From Streptacidiphilus fuscans (GTDB taxonomy: Bacteria; Actinomycetota; Actinomycetes; Streptomycetales; Streptomycetaceae), in contig NZ_JADPRT010000010.1 in the NCBI RefSeq assembly GCF_015690355.1, forward strand, positions 248,001 through 312,000: a DNA stretch of 64,000 nucleotides. Direction: 5' to 3'. The position numbers and the translations under genes were made by a program. Under the pieces are notes generated by a model. That model did not search any database, had not been told where the DNA came from, and saw only the letters and a program-made list of their open reading frames with translations. Below, in pieces: positions 7,620-15,996 of the stretch (position 1 is its first letter; each line of letters begins with the position of its first letter).

Positions 7620-9008
7620 GTGGCGAACGACGCCAGCACCGTTTTCGACGTAGTCATTCTCGGAGGCGGAAGCGGCGGTTACGCCGCGGCGCTGCGAGCG
7701 GCCCAGCTGGGTCTTCAGGTCGCGCTGATCGAGAAGAACAAGCTCGGCGGCACCTGCCTGCACCAGGGCTGCATCCCGACCAAGGCGCTGCTGCACGCCG
7801 GCGAGGTCGCCGACCAGACCCGCGAGGCCGCGGGCTTCGGCGTCAAGGCCGTCTTCGAGGGCATCGACATCAACGCGGTGCACGCCTACAAGGACGGCGT
7901 CGTCTCCGGCCTCTACAAGGGCCTGCAGGGCCTGGTCGCCAGCCGGAAGATCACCTACATCGAGGGCGAGGGCCGCCTCTCCTCCCCGACCTCGGTCGAC
8001 GTCAACGGCCAGCGCATCACCGGCCGCCACGTCGTGCTGGCCACCGGCTCCGTGCCGAAGTCCCTGCCGGGCCTGGCCATCGACGGCAACCGGGTCATCT
8101 CCTCCGACCACGCGCTGACGCTGGACCGCGTCCCGAAGTCCGCCATCGTCCTGGGCGGCGGCGTGATCGGCGTCGAGTTCGCCTCGGTCTGGAAGTCCTT
8201 CGGCGCCGAGGTCACCATCATCGAGGCGCTGCCGCACCTGGCCCCGCTGGAGGACGAGAACTCCTCCAAGCTGCTGGAGCGCGCCTTCCGCAAGCGCGGC
8301 ATCAAGTTCGAGCTGGGCGCCCGCTTCGCCGGTGTCGAGTACACCGAGACCGGTGTCCGCGCCTCGCTGGAGAACGGCAAGCAGGTCGAGGCCGAGCTCA
8401 TGCTCGTCGCCGTCGGCCGCGGCCCGGTCTCGTCGGGCCTGGGCTACGAGGAGGCCGGGGTCGCCATGGACCGCGGCTACGTCCTGGTCGACGAGTACTG
8501 CCAGACCAACGTGCCCACCATCTCCGCGGTCGGTGACCTGATCCCGACCCTGCAGCTGGCCCACGTCGGCTTCGCCGAGGGCATCCTGGTCGCCGAGCGC
8601 ATCGCCGGCCTCAAGGTCGTCCCGATCGACTACGACGGCGTCCCGCGCGTGACCTACTGCAACCCCGAGGTCGCCTCCGTCGGCATCACCGAGGCCAAGG
8701 CCAAGGAGCTGTACGGCGACGACAAGGTCGTCACCGCCAAGTTCAACCTGGCCGGCAACGGCAAGAGCAAGATCCTCAAGACCGCCGGCGAGATCAAGCT
8801 GGTCCAGGTCAAGGACGGCGCCGTGGTCGGCGTCCACATGGTCGGCGAGCGCATGGGCGAGCAGGTCGGCGAGGCCCAGCTGATCTACAACTGGGAGGCC
8901 CTGCCCGCCGAGGTCGCGCAGCTGATCCACGCGCACCCGACCCAGAACGAGGCCCTCGGCGAGGCCCACCTCGCGCTGGCGGGCAAGCCCCTGCACAATC
9001 ACGACTGA
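7620..9008 (+). CDS. lpdA: dihydrolipoyl dehydrogenase (E3)
   Basis: The flavoprotein E3 of 2-oxoacid dehydrogenase complexes, re-oxidising dihydrolipoamide with NAD+. It has 462 residues. The FAD motif VVILGGGSGGYAAALRA, redox-active disulfide GGTCLHQGCIPTKALL, NAD motif AIVLGGGVIGVEFASVW and catalytic AHPTQNEALGEAHLA are all present. The start is GTG at 7620, preceded by GGAGG; the frame is open far upstream but the family N-terminus begins here. sucB follows 55 bp downstream on the same strand and supplies the lipoylated partner. The lipoate genes lipB and lipA lie 25 kb further on. Confidence 0.95.
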   Translation: MANDASTVFDVVILGGGSGGYAAALRAAQLGLQVALIEKNKLGGTCLHQGCIPTKALLHAGEVADQTREAAGFGVKAVFEGIDINAVHAYKDGVVSGLYKGLQGLVASRKITYIEGEGRLSSPTSVDVNGQRITGRHVVLATGSVPKSLPGLAIDGNRVISSDHALTLDRVPKSAIVLGGGVIGVEFASVWKSFGAEVTIIEALPHLAPLEDENSSKLLERAFRKRGIKFELGARFAGVEYTETGVRASLENGKQVEAELMLVAVGRGPVSSGLGYEEAGVAMDRGYVLVDEYCQTNVPTISAVGDLIPTLQLAHVGFAEGILVAERIAGLKVVPIDYDGVPRVTYCNPEVASVGITEAKAKELYGDDKVVTAKFNLAGNGKSKILKTAGEIKLVQVKDGAVVGVHMVGERMGEQVGEAQLIYNWEALPAEVAQLIHAHPTQNEALGEAHLALAGKPLHNHD

Positions 9009-9063
9009 CCTCCCCTCGTCACACGCCAACCATCCGTACGCACCACAAGGAGCAACTGAAACC

Positions 9064-10836
9064 ATGGCGGTCTCAGTAACACTGCCCGCACTCGGCGAGA
9101 GCGTGACCGAGGGCACCGTCACCCGTTGGCTCAAGGCCGAGGGCGAGCGCGTCGAGGTCGACGAGCCGCTGCTCGAGGTCTCCACCGACAAGGTCGACAC
9201 CGAGATCCCGGCGCCCGCCTCCGGCATCCTGGCCTCGATCAAGGTCGGCGAGGACGAGACGGTCGAGGTCGGCTCCGAGCTGGCCATCATCGACGACGGC
9301 ACCGGCGCCCCGGTCCCGGCCGCCGCGCCTGCCGCTGCCGCCGCGCCCGCCGCCCCGGCTCCGGTCGAGACCCCGGCCCCCGCGCCGGTCGCCGCCGCGC
9401 CCGCTCCGGTGGCCCCGGCCGCCCCCGCCGGTGGTGCCACCGGCACCGACGTCACCCTGCCCGCGCTGGGCGAGTCCGTGACCGAGGGCACCGTCACCCG
9501 CTGGCTCAAGTCGGTCGGCGACACCATCGCCGTCGACGAGCCGCTGCTCGAGGTCTCCACCGACAAGGTCGACACCGAGATCCCGGCCCCGGTCGGCGGT
9601 GTGCTGCTGGAGATCCTGGTCGCCGAGGACGAGACCGCCGAGGTCGGCGCCCGTCTGGCCGTCATCGGCGCCCCGGGCGCTGCCCCGGCTCCGGCCGCCC
9701 CCGCTGCTCCGGCCGCCCCGGCTGCCGCTCCGGCTCCGGTCGCCGCGCCCGCCCCGGTCGCGCCGGCTGCTCCGGTGGCCCCGGCTCCGGTCGCCGCTCC
9801 GGCTCCGGTGGCTCCGGCCCCCCTCGCCGCTCCGGTCCCGGCCGCCCCGGTCGCGGCTCCGGTCGCCGCTGCGCCGGTCGCTGCCGCTCCTGCCGCGGAG
9901 GCGTCCGACGCCTACGTGACCCCGCTGGTCCGCAAGCTCGCCGCCGAGAACGGCATCGACCTGAACGCGGTCAAGGGCACCGGCGTCGGTGGCCGCATCC
10001 GCAAGCAGGACGTGCTGGCCGCCGCCGAGGCCGCCCGCTCCGCCGCGTCGGCTTCCGCCGCCCCGGCCGCGTCCGGCGCCCGCAAGGCCCCGACGACGAT
10101 CGCCGCCGCGTCCCCGCTGCGCGGTCAGACCGTCAAGATGACCCGCATGCGCAAGGTCATCGCCGACAACATGGTCAAGGCGCTGCAGACCGCCGCGCAG
10201 CTGACCACGGTCGTCGAGGTCGACGTCACCAACATCATGCGTCTGCGCGAGCAGGCCAAGGGCGCGTTCGCCGCCCGTGAGGGCGTCAAGCTCTCGCCGA
10301 TGCCGTTCTTCGTGAAGGCCGCCGCCGAGGCGCTCAAGGCGCACCCGGTCGTCAACGCCTCCATCAACGACGACGACACCATCACGTACCACGCGGTCGA
10401 GAACATCGGCATCGCGGTCGACACCGAGCGTGGCCTGATGGTCCCGGTCATCCACGACGCGGGCGACCTCAACATCGCCGGCATCGCCAAGAAGACCGCC
10501 GACCTGGCCGCCCGCACCCGCGACAGCAAGGTCACCCCGGACGAGCTGTCCGGCGGCACCTTCACCGTCACCAACACTGGCTCGCGCGGCGCGCTGTTCG
10601 ACACCCCGATCTTCACGCCGCCGCAGGTCGCGATCCTCGGCATCGGCGCGACGGTCAAGCGCCCGGTCGTCATGGAGACCGAGGAGCTGGGCACCACCAT
10701 CGCCGTCCGCGACATGGTGTACCTGGCCCTCTCCTACGACCACCGGATCGTGGACGGCGCCGACGCCGCCCGCTTCCTGGGCACGCTCAAGGCCCGTCTC
10801 GAGGAGGGCGCGTTCGAGGGCGACCTCGGGCTGTGA
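9064..10836 (+). CDS. sucB: 2-oxoglutarate dehydrogenase E2 (dihydrolipoamide succinyltransferase)
   Basis: The E2 core of the 2-oxoglutarate dehydrogenase complex, 590 residues. Two nearly identical lipoyl domains (about 2-75 and 137-210) each carry the lipoylated Lys in STDKVDTEIPAP. Long Ala/Pro linkers separate them from the peripheral subunit-binding domain (YVTPLVRKLAAENGIDL, about 281-315). The acyltransferase domain ends with the catalytic DHRIVDGADAARFL. An AAGGAG sequence precedes the ATG at 9064. The family cannot be separated with certainty from a pyruvate dehydrogenase E2 by sequence alone, but the position after pepA-lpdA matches Streptomyces sucB. A 15-bp-stem terminator follows. 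Confidence 0.93.
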   Translation: MAVSVTLPALGESVTEGTVTRWLKAEGERVEVDEPLLEVSTDKVDTEIPAPASGILASIKVGEDETVEVGSELAIIDDGTGAPVPAAAPAAAAAPAAPAPVETPAPAPVAAAPAPVAPAAPAGGATGTDVTLPALGESVTEGTVTRWLKSVGDTIAVDEPLLEVSTDKVDTEIPAPVGGVLLEILVAEDETAEVGARLAVIGAPGAAPAPAAPAAPAAPAAAPAPVAAPAPVAPAAPVAPAPVAAPAPVAPAPLAAPVPAAPVAAPVAAAPVAAAPAAEASDAYVTPLVRKLAAENGIDLNAVKGTGVGGRIRKQDVLAAAEAARSAASASAAPAASGARKAPTTIAAASPLRGQTVKMTRMRKVIADNMVKALQTAAQLTTVVEVDVTNIMRLREQAKGAFAAREGVKLSPMPFFVKAAAEALKAHPVVNASINDDDTITYHAVENIGIAVDTERGLMVPVIHDAGDLNIAGIAKKTADLAARTRDSKVTPDELSGGTFTVTNTGSRGALFDTPIFTPPQVAILGIGATVKRPVVMETEELGTTIAVRDMVYLALSYDHRIVDGADAARFLGTLKARLEEGAFEGDLGL

Positions 10837-10889
10837 TCCACTCCGCCTGACGACAGTCGTCCTTCGACGGCTCGACTCTCAGCGGTAGC

Positions 10890-10935
10890 CGCCGTGGGCC
10901 CCGCTCCCCTTTTCCGGGAGGCGGGGCCCACGGCG
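10890..10935. terminator. sucB terminator hairpin
   Basis: A perfect 15-bp inverted repeat (10890-10904 with 10921-10935, containing GTGGGCCCCGC) starts 53 bp after the sucB stop. It lies before the start of the DUF4240 gene and insulates the two. Confidence 0.8.
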
Positions 10936-10980
10936 TTTCGCGTGCGGTCCGGGCTGCCGACCGCGATGCTGGTGGACGTG

Positions 10981-11493
10981 ATGGACGAGACGGACTTCTG
11001 GCTCCTGATCGACGAGACCCGGGACGCGTCCCAGGGCGATCCCGTCGACCATGCCGACATGCTGGTCGAACGCCTCGTCGAGCGGACGCCCGACGAGGTG
11101 CTCGACTTCTCCCGGCTCTTCGAGGCGCGGATGTCGCGGGCCTGGCGGACCGACCTGTGGGGCGCCGCCGACCTGCTGCTGGGCGGCGCGGGCGAGGACG
11201 CCTTCGAGTTCTTCTGCGCCTGGCTGATCGGCCAGGGCCGCGAGGTCTTCGAGGGCGCGCTGGCCGACCCCGACGAGCTGGCCGACCTGCTCCCCGACTT
11301 CGACGAGGACGAGGACGGCGACGCCGAGGAGCTCGGCTACGCCGGCGACCGCGCCTACGAGCAGCTCACCGGGCTGCACATCCCTGACCTCGGCCGTCGC
11401 ACCAACGACCCCGTCGGCGCCGACTTCGACTTCGACGACGTCCGGGTCATGGAACAGCGGTACCCGCGCCTGTGGGAGCGGTACGGGGGCTGA
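10981..11493 (+). CDS. DUF4240 domain protein
   Basis: A 170-residue acidic cytoplasmic protein of the DUF4240 family. It begins MDETDFWLLIDETRD and contains WGAADLLLGGAGEDAFEFF and WLIGQGREVFEGAL, both typical of the family. DUF4240 resembles WGR-type accessory proteins found beside toxin, immunity and regulatory genes, but no biochemical role is known. The ATG at 10981 gives the family start; ATG at 10966 is an alternative. Its last 47 bases overlap the 3' end of the convergent PfkB-family kinase gene. Confidence 0.82.
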   Translation: MDETDFWLLIDETRDASQGDPVDHADMLVERLVERTPDEVLDFSRLFEARMSRAWRTDLWGAADLLLGGAGEDAFEFFCAWLIGQGREVFEGALADPDELADLLPDFDEDEDGDAEELGYAGDRAYEQLTGLHIPDLGRRTNDPVGADFDFDDVRVMEQRYPRLWERYGG

Positions 11494-12481
11494 GCAGGGC
11501 CGCAAGCTCCGCGGCGTCGGGCGGGTTGGCGCCCGCGCGGGAGACGGTGATCGCGGCGGCCGCGGTCGCCACGTCGAGCAGTGCGGTCAGCGCCGCGGTG
11601 TCGAGCGCGGCGAGGTTCTGTGCGGCGAGGTTCTGTGCAGCATGGTTCTGTTCGGTGTGGTCCAGTTCGGCATGGCCTGGTTCGGCCCTGTGCAGGCCGT
11701 GCAGGACCGCCGCCATGAACGCGTCCCCCGCACCGACCGTGTCCACCACCGTCGTCGGTCGGGCCGGAGCGGCGACGACCTGCTCGCCCGCATACGCCAC
11801 CGCGCCCGCCGCGCCGCGGGTGACGATCACGAGCTGCGCGCCCGCCGCCGTCCAGCGTGCCGCCACCTCGGCCTCGGTGGCATCCGGGTAGAGCCAGGCC
11901 AGGTCCTCGTCGCTCGCCTTCACCACGTGCGCCGCCGCCACGCAGCGCTCGACGCGGGTCAGCGCCGCGTCCCGGTCGCCCATCAGCGTGGGCCTGACGT
12001 TCGGGTCGTAGCTGACCACGGCCCCACCCCCGCGCAGGGACCGGACCAGCGCCAGGGCGGCGTCCGCGCCCGGTTCCGCGACGGAGGCGATCGAGCCCAG
12101 GTGCACGTGGCGCGGCGGTCCGGGCAGGGCGGCCAGCAGGGCCTCCGGGTCGACCGGCCGCAGCGTCCAGGCGATGTCGAAGGCGTACGAAGCGCGACCC
12201 GCCTCGTCCAACGAGACGACGGCTGACGGCGTGTCAACATCCGTCCGCCCGCCGTCCAGCAGCATGACGCCCGCCGAGGTGAGATGGGCGCGGATCAGGT
12301 CGCCGAGCGGGTCCGCGCCGAGCTGGGTCAGCAGCGCCGGGCGGTGGCCGAGGCGGCCCAGCCCGTAGGCGACGTTGGCCGGGCTGCCGCCGGGATGCAC
12401 CACGTCCGCCCGCCCCGGGCTCCGGACGATGTCGGCGACGCTCTCGCCGACCACCAGAAAGCCTCCCGCAGCACGGCTCAC
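11447..12481 (-). CDS. PfkB-family sugar kinase (fructokinase-like)
   Basis: A 344-residue ribokinase/PfkB-family carbohydrate kinase. The N-terminal signature HPGGSPANVAYGLGRLG and the C-terminal anion-hole/catalytic signature DTVGAGDAFMAAVLHGL are intact; the Asp is the catalytic base. Spacing and sequence best match fructokinases, though substrate is not provable. Right after the catalytic helix there is a five-copy pentapeptide array (residues about 268-292, HAELD HTEQN HAAQN-type units) extending the loop before the final helices. The GTG start overlaps the stop of the upstream acetyltransferase by 4 nt (GTGA), implying translational coupling. Its 3' end overlaps the DUF4240 gene on the other strand by 47 bp. 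Confidence 0.9.
   Translation of the reverse strand: MSRAAGGFLVVGESVADIVRSPGRADVVHPGGSPANVAYGLGRLGHRPALLTQLGADPLGDLIRAHLTSAGVMLLDGGRTDVDTPSAVVSLDEAGRASYAFDIAWTLRPVDPEALLAALPGPPRHVHLGSIASVAEPGADAALALVRSLRGGGAVVSYDPNVRPTLMGDRDAALTRVERCVAAAHVVKASDEDLAWLYPDATEAEVAARWTAAGAQLVIVTRGAAGAVAYAGEQVVAAPARPTTVVDTVGAGDAFMAAVLHGLHRAEPGHAELDHTEQNHAAQNLAAQNLAALDTAALTALLDVATAAAAITVSRAGANPPDAAELAALLSPRTAPTGAGTAVP
11607..11681 (-). repeat. 5 x 15-bp tandem array in the PfkB kinase
   Basis: Five degenerate 15-bp units; plus-strand consensus GCGGCGAGGTTCTGT, the first two copies identical. They encode a pentapeptide repeat in the C-terminal part of the kinase. Confidence 0.9.
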
Positions 12482-13143
12482 AGCTCGATCCCCATCAGCA
12501 CGTCGTCGACATAGCCGCCCGCCAGCAGGAACTCGCCCGGCTGGACCCCGGTCACGGTGAAGCCGGCCTTCTCGTAGAGCGACCGGGCCACCGTGTTGTC
12601 GCCCAGGACCCGCAGCGTCACCCGTCGGGCGCCCTCCGCGCGGGCCTTGAGCAGGGCGGCGTCGAGCAGGCGGCGGCCGAGCCCGTGCCCGCGCGCCTCG
12701 GGGGCGACCAACAGCCCCTGGATCGACCGGATGTGGGCGTTGGTGGCCAGCGGCGTCGGCGGCAGCACCCGCACCCAGCCGACGATCCGGCCGTCGAGCT
12801 CCGCGACCAGCATGTGCTCCGGCTGGTGCCGCTCGTCACGGAACGCCGTGCTGTCCGGCCGCGGCAGGTCCGGACGCTCGGAGACTTCGGACTCCGGCGA
12901 CCAGCAGCGGTACTCCAGCGCGTACACCTCGTACCCGTCGGCCGCCACCGCCGGACGGAGGACGAGACGGGCGGTGACGCGGTTGCCGTTCGCCTCGGTG
13001 CCTTCGGCCGCGTTGCCGTCAGCCCCGTCGCGGTCAGCCGCGTTGCCGTCAGGCGTGCTGCTGGCAGGCATGCTGCTGTCAGGCGTGTCGCTGTCAGCCG
13101 TGTTGCTGTCAGCCGTGTCGCCTGCGAATTCTCCGGTGCCCAT
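12478..13143 (-). CDS. GNAT family N-acetyltransferase
   Basis: A 221-residue acetyltransferase. The acetyl-CoA site is in LLVAPEARGHGLGRRLL and the C-terminal beta-strand region SLYEKAGFTVTGVQPG is typical. Residues 57 onward form the complete domain. Residues about 9-50 consist of a pentapeptide array (DTADS/NTADS-type) encoded by seven 15-bp repeats and likely disordered. The ATG at 13143 has no Shine-Dalgarno sequence, but TAGGCT lies exactly 6 nt upstream, suggesting a leaderless mRNA. It is the first gene of a two-gene unit with the PfkB kinase. Substrate unknown. Confidence 0.85.
   Translation of the reverse strand: MGTGEFAGDTADSNTADSDTPDSSMPASSTPDGNAADRDGADGNAAEGTEANGNRVTARLVLRPAVAADGYEVYALEYRCWSPESEVSERPDLPRPDSTAFRDERHQPEHMLVAELDGRIVGWVRVLPPTPLATNAHIRSIQGLLVAPEARGHGLGRRLLDAALLKARAEGARRVTLRVLGDNTVARSLYEKAGFTVTGVQPGEFLLAGGYVDDVLMGIEL
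13015..13119 (-). repeat. 7 x 15-bp tandem array in the GNAT gene
   Basis: Seven consecutive 15-bp units, plus-strand consensus GCTGTCAGCCGTGTC, with graded divergence: the copies nearest the start codon are most alike and the distal ones most changed. It is the longest array in the window. Confidence 0.93.
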
Positions 13144-13149
13144 GGCGGG

Positions 13150-13155
13150 AGCCTA
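13150..13155 (-). promoter_or_regulatory. -10 hexamer TAGGCT, leaderless start for GNAT gene
   Basis: On the minus strand TAGGCT ends 6 nt before the ATG at 13143, and no Shine-Dalgarno sequence is present. No clear -35. Confidence 0.4.
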
Positions 13156-13179
13156 CGCGGTCCTTACCTGCGCGCCTGA

Positions 13180-13185
13180 TTGAAT
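13180..13185 (+). promoter_or_regulatory. -10-like hexamer TTGAAT, leaderless start for TIGR01777 gene
   Basis: TTGAAT ends 6 nt before the ATG at 13192, with no Shine-Dalgarno sequence. The divergent GNAT -10 lies only about 25 bp away, so the two promoters face each other back to back. Confidence 0.35.
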
Positions 13186-13191
13186 GTCGGC

Positions 13192-14091
13192 ATGCGCATC
13201 GCGGTCACCGGCTCGACCGGGCTCATCGGCTCCGCACTCGTCCGCTCGCTGCTGGACGACGGACACGAGGTGGTCCGCCTCGTCCGGCGAGAGCCGCAGG
13301 AGCGGGCCGACGGCAGCGTCGAGGTCCGGTGGAACCCACCCCTGCGCGCGATCGACCGTCAGGGCCTGGTCGGCGTCGACGCGGCCGTCCATCTGGCCGG
13401 CGCCGGGGTCGGCGACCAGCGCTGGACCGCGTCCTACAAGCGCAAGATCCACGACAGCCGGATCCTCGGCACCGCGACCCTCGCCGACGCCCTGGCCGGG
13501 CTGCCGCAGCCGCCTCGCGTGCTGGTCTCCGGCTCCGCCGTCGGTTACTACGGCCAGACGGGTGATGCCGTCATCGACGAGTCGGCGCCGGCCGGCGGGG
13601 ACTTCCTGGCCCGGGTCTGCGTCGAGTGGGAGGCCGCCACCGCGCCCGCCGCCGACGCCGGGATCCGGGTCGCCCACGCCCGCACCGGGCTGGTCGTGGG
13701 CAGCGGCGGCGGGGCGTTCGCCCGGCTGTTCCCACTGTTCAAGCTGGGCCTCGGCGGACGGCTCGGCGACGGTCGGCAGTACTGGAGCTTCATCTCGCTG
13801 CGCGACCAGGTGGCGGCGTTGCGCCATCTGATCGACACCCAGGGCTTGTCCGGCGCGTTCAACCTGACCGCCCCCGTCCCGGTCACCAACGCCGAGGTGA
13901 CGGCGGCGCTGGGCCGGGTGCTGCGCCACCCCACGGTCTTCGCGGTGCCGGAGTTCGCCCTCAAGGCGGCGCTCGGCGAGATGGCGGTCGAGGTGGTGGG
14001 CAGTCACCGCTGCGTCCCCACCCGGCTGTTGGACTCGGGCTTCCGCTTCGCCCACACCACCGTCGACCAGGCGATCCAGGCCGCGTTGTAG
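13192..14091 (+). CDS. TIGR01777 family NAD(P)-dependent oxidoreductase (YfcH-like)
   Basis: A 299-residue atypical short-chain dehydrogenase/epimerase-like protein. It has the N-terminal dinucleotide motif IAVTGSTGLIGSALVRSL, the family signature VHLAGAGVGDQRW, and VSGSAVGYYG with the active-site Tyr. The C-terminal FNLTAPVPVTNAEV and the RLLDSGF ending are characteristic of TIGR01777. Function of the family is undefined. ATG at 13192 is preferred over TTG at 13180. In Streptomyces this gene normally sits between sucB and lipB; here lipB is 20 kb further on. A 12-bp tandem array starts in its last four codons and continues past the stop. Confidence 0.88.
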   Translation: MRIAVTGSTGLIGSALVRSLLDDGHEVVRLVRREPQERADGSVEVRWNPPLRAIDRQGLVGVDAAVHLAGAGVGDQRWTASYKRKIHDSRILGTATLADALAGLPQPPRVLVSGSAVGYYGQTGDAVIDESAPAGGDFLARVCVEWEAATAPAADAGIRVAHARTGLVVGSGGGAFARLFPLFKLGLGGRLGDGRQYWSFISLRDQVAALRHLIDTQGLSGAFNLTAPVPVTNAEVTAALGRVLRHPTVFAVPEFALKAALGEMAVEVVGSHRCVPTRLLDSGFRFAHTTVDQAIQAAL

Positions 14092-14126
14092 GCCGCGTCG
14101 TATGCCACGCTGTGGGCCACGCTCTA
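14079..14126 (+). repeat. 4 x 12-bp tandem array crossing a stop codon
   Basis: Four 12-bp units (consensus GGCCGCGTCGTA, later copies GGCCACGCTCTA-like) start in the last codons of the TIGR01777 gene, pass through its TAG and run into noncoding DNA. The array therefore did not need to preserve a protein. Confidence 0.85.
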
Positions 14127-14143
14127 GATGGCGACCCCACGGC

Positions 14144-15565
14144 CTACACCTCGCGCAGGCGTCCCGCGCCCGGGCGCAGGTAGACCGCCCAGGTCACCAC
14201 GAAGCAGACGGCATAGGCGACCAGGAAGGCGAGATACGCGGCGTCGCCGTTCCTGCTGTCCAGAAACGCCTGCCGGAAGGCCAGGTTGACCAGCACCCCG
14301 CCGAACGCGCCGATCGCGCCCGCCAGTCCGATCAGCGCCGACGCACGACGCCGGGAGTCGGTCTCCGCCGTGACCGGGTCCGCCCCCGCCGCCACTGCCT
14401 CGTCCGCCCTGACCCGGAAGATGGCCGGGATCATCTTGTACGTCGAGCCGTTGCCGAGTCCGCTCAGCACGAAGAGGACCACGAAGCCGGTGACGAAGAG
14501 CGGCAACGACCGCTGCGCCGAAGCCAGCAGCACCACCCCCGCCCCCGCCGCCATCGCGGCGAAGTTCCACAGTGTCACGCGCGCCCCGCCGAAGCGGTCG
14601 GCCAGCCTCCCGCCGACCGGTCGTACCAGCGAGCCCAACAGCGGTCCGAGGAAGGTCAGGTAGGCCGCGTCGACCGGGGTCGCGAACTGCTGCGGGAACT
14701 GCACCTGGAGCACCTGCCCGAAGGCGAAGCCGAATCCGATGAACGAGCCGAAGCTGCCGATGTAGAGCAGCGACATCACCCAGCTGTGCGGCTCGCGCAC
14801 GACCTCGCGCAGCGCGCCGCGCCGGCCCTTCACGGCGGCCAGGTTGTCCATCCGCAGCGCCGCGCCCAGGGCTGCCAGCACGATCAGCGGCAGGTAGACC
14901 AGCGGCACCAGCCGCGGCTCCCCCGCACCGGCCGTGGCCAGCACCAGCAGCGCGACCAGCTGCACCGCCGGGACGCCGAGGTTGCCGCCGCCCGCGTTGA
15001 CGCCCAGCGCCCACCCCTTGAGCCGCTGCGGGTAGAAGGCGTTGATGTTGGCCATCGACGACGCGAAGTTGCCGCCGCCGACCCCGGCCACGCAGGCGAC
15101 CGCCAGCAACGCCCCGTAAGTGACGCCGGGTTGGAGCACGATCCCGGCCAGCACGGTCGGGACGAGCAGCAGCAACGCGCTGAGGACGGTCCAGCTGCGC
15201 CCGCCGAACCGCGCCACCGCGTAGCTGTAGGGCAGCCGGAGGAACGCGCCGAGCGCCGTAGGCAGCGCGGTCAGGGTGAACTTGCCCGCCGCGTCGACGT
15301 GGTACTGCGGCCCGAGGAAGAGCACCAGCACCGACCAGAGGCTCCACACCGAGAAACCGATGTGCTCCGACAGGACCGAGAAGACCAGGTTCCGCCGGGC
15401 GATCCGCGCCCCCGCCTCCTCCCAGAAGCTCAGCTCCTCGGGACGCCAGTCGGTGATGGTGCGCGTCCCTCTGCCGACGGCCCGGCTCGCGGCTCGGCTC
15501 GCGGCTTGGCTGTCGGCCCCGCTTTCGGCTGGGGTTCCGACGACCGCGCTGCCGCTCCCGCTCAT
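14144..15565 (-). CDS. narK: NarK-type nitrate/nitrite MFS transporter
   Basis: A 473-residue major facilitator with about twelve hydrophobic segments. The nitrate signature GVGGGNFASSMANINAFYPQ (helix 5) and the second Gly-rich motif FVLSGLGNGSTYKMIP (helix 11) identify the NarK/NasA nitrate-nitrite porter family. It is the last gene of the nitrate operon; its ATG overlaps the nirD stop as ATGA. It should import nitrate or exchange nitrate and nitrite for the reductases encoded upstream. The N-terminal cytoplasmic tail includes a 12-bp tandem array encoding AASR-type units. Confidence 0.92.
   Translation of the reverse strand: MSGSGSAVVGTPAESGADSQAASRAASRAVGRGTRTITDWRPEELSFWEEAGARIARRNLVFSVLSEHIGFSVWSLWSVLVLFLGPQYHVDAAGKFTLTALPTALGAFLRLPYSYAVARFGGRSWTVLSALLLLVPTVLAGIVLQPGVTYGALLAVACVAGVGGGNFASSMANINAFYPQRLKGWALGVNAGGGNLGVPAVQLVALLVLATAGAGEPRLVPLVYLPLIVLAALGAALRMDNLAAVKGRRGALREVVREPHSWVMSLLYIGSFGSFIGFGFAFGQVLQVQFPQQFATPVDAAYLTFLGPLLGSLVRPVGGRLADRFGGARVTLWNFAAMAAGAGVVLLASAQRSLPLFVTGFVVLFVLSGLGNGSTYKMIPAIFRVRADEAVAAGADPVTAETDSRRRASALIGLAGAIGAFGGVLVNLAFRQAFLDSRNGDAAYLAFLVAYAVCFVVTWAVYLRPGAGRLREV
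15484..15531 (-). repeat. 4 x 12-bp tandem array in narK
   Basis: Four 12-bp units, plus-strand consensus GGCTCGCGGCTC, encoding AASR/AVGR-type tetrapeptides in the N-terminal tail of the transporter. Confidence 0.85.
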
Positions 15566-15996
15566 GCGCCCACTCCCGCCAGCGCGGCGCTGGACGACCC
15601 GGCTGCTCCGCGTCGCACCGTGTGCCGCACCGGCCAGAGCCGCAGCACCGCCGGGGCGCCGTCGGGCGTGGTGTCCTCGTCCAGGCAGCGGCCGTCGCGC
15701 AGGTCGAAGACCTGCTTGTACATCGGCGAGGCGAGTGTGGGCACCCCGCCGCGACTGCCGAGGAGGCCGCGCGAGAGCACGTACGCGCCGCTGAAGGGGT
15801 CACGGTTGTCCACCGCGTACAGCTCGCCCGCCCGGTCCCGGAAGACCGCGATCTGGCGCCCGCTCGCGCTCAGCACGGCCACGCCGCGGCCCGGGGTCAA
15901 CTCGTCGTACCCGCAGGCCCGGGTCCACGCCGTGCCGTCGAACACCTCCACCGTGCCCGTGTCCGCGCTGCTGCCGTTATACGCGCTGTTGCTCAT
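15562..15996 (-). CDS. nirD: assimilatory nitrite reductase small subunit
   Basis: A 144-residue Rieske-fold subunit of NADH-dependent nitrite reductase. It has the NirD pattern VAVFRDRAGELYAVDNRDPF and SPMYKQVFDLRDGRCLD, and lacks the Cys-His cluster ligands of true Rieske proteins, as NirD proteins do. ATG at 15996 overlaps the nirB stop (ATGA) and its own stop overlaps narK the same way. It partners NirB in reducing nitrite to ammonia in the cytoplasm. The last 12 residues are an Ala/Ser-rich tail. Confidence 0.92.
   Translation of the reverse strand: MSNSAYNGSSADTGTVEVFDGTAWTRACGYDELTPGRGVAVLSASGRQIAVFRDRAGELYAVDNRDPFSGAYVLSRGLLGSRGGVPTLASPMYKQVFDLRDGRCLDEDTTPDGAPAVLRLWPVRHTVRRGAAGSSSAALAGVGA

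Noticed and set aside
7395..9665. 756-codon minus-strand ORF over lpdA and sucB
   Set aside because: Shadow of strongly biased high-G+C genes on the other strand; composition is low-complexity Gly/Asp/Ala with no motifs.
13015..13119. CRISPR-like array
   Set aside because: Units are 15 bp, contiguous and without spacers, inside a coding frame; no cas genes in the window.
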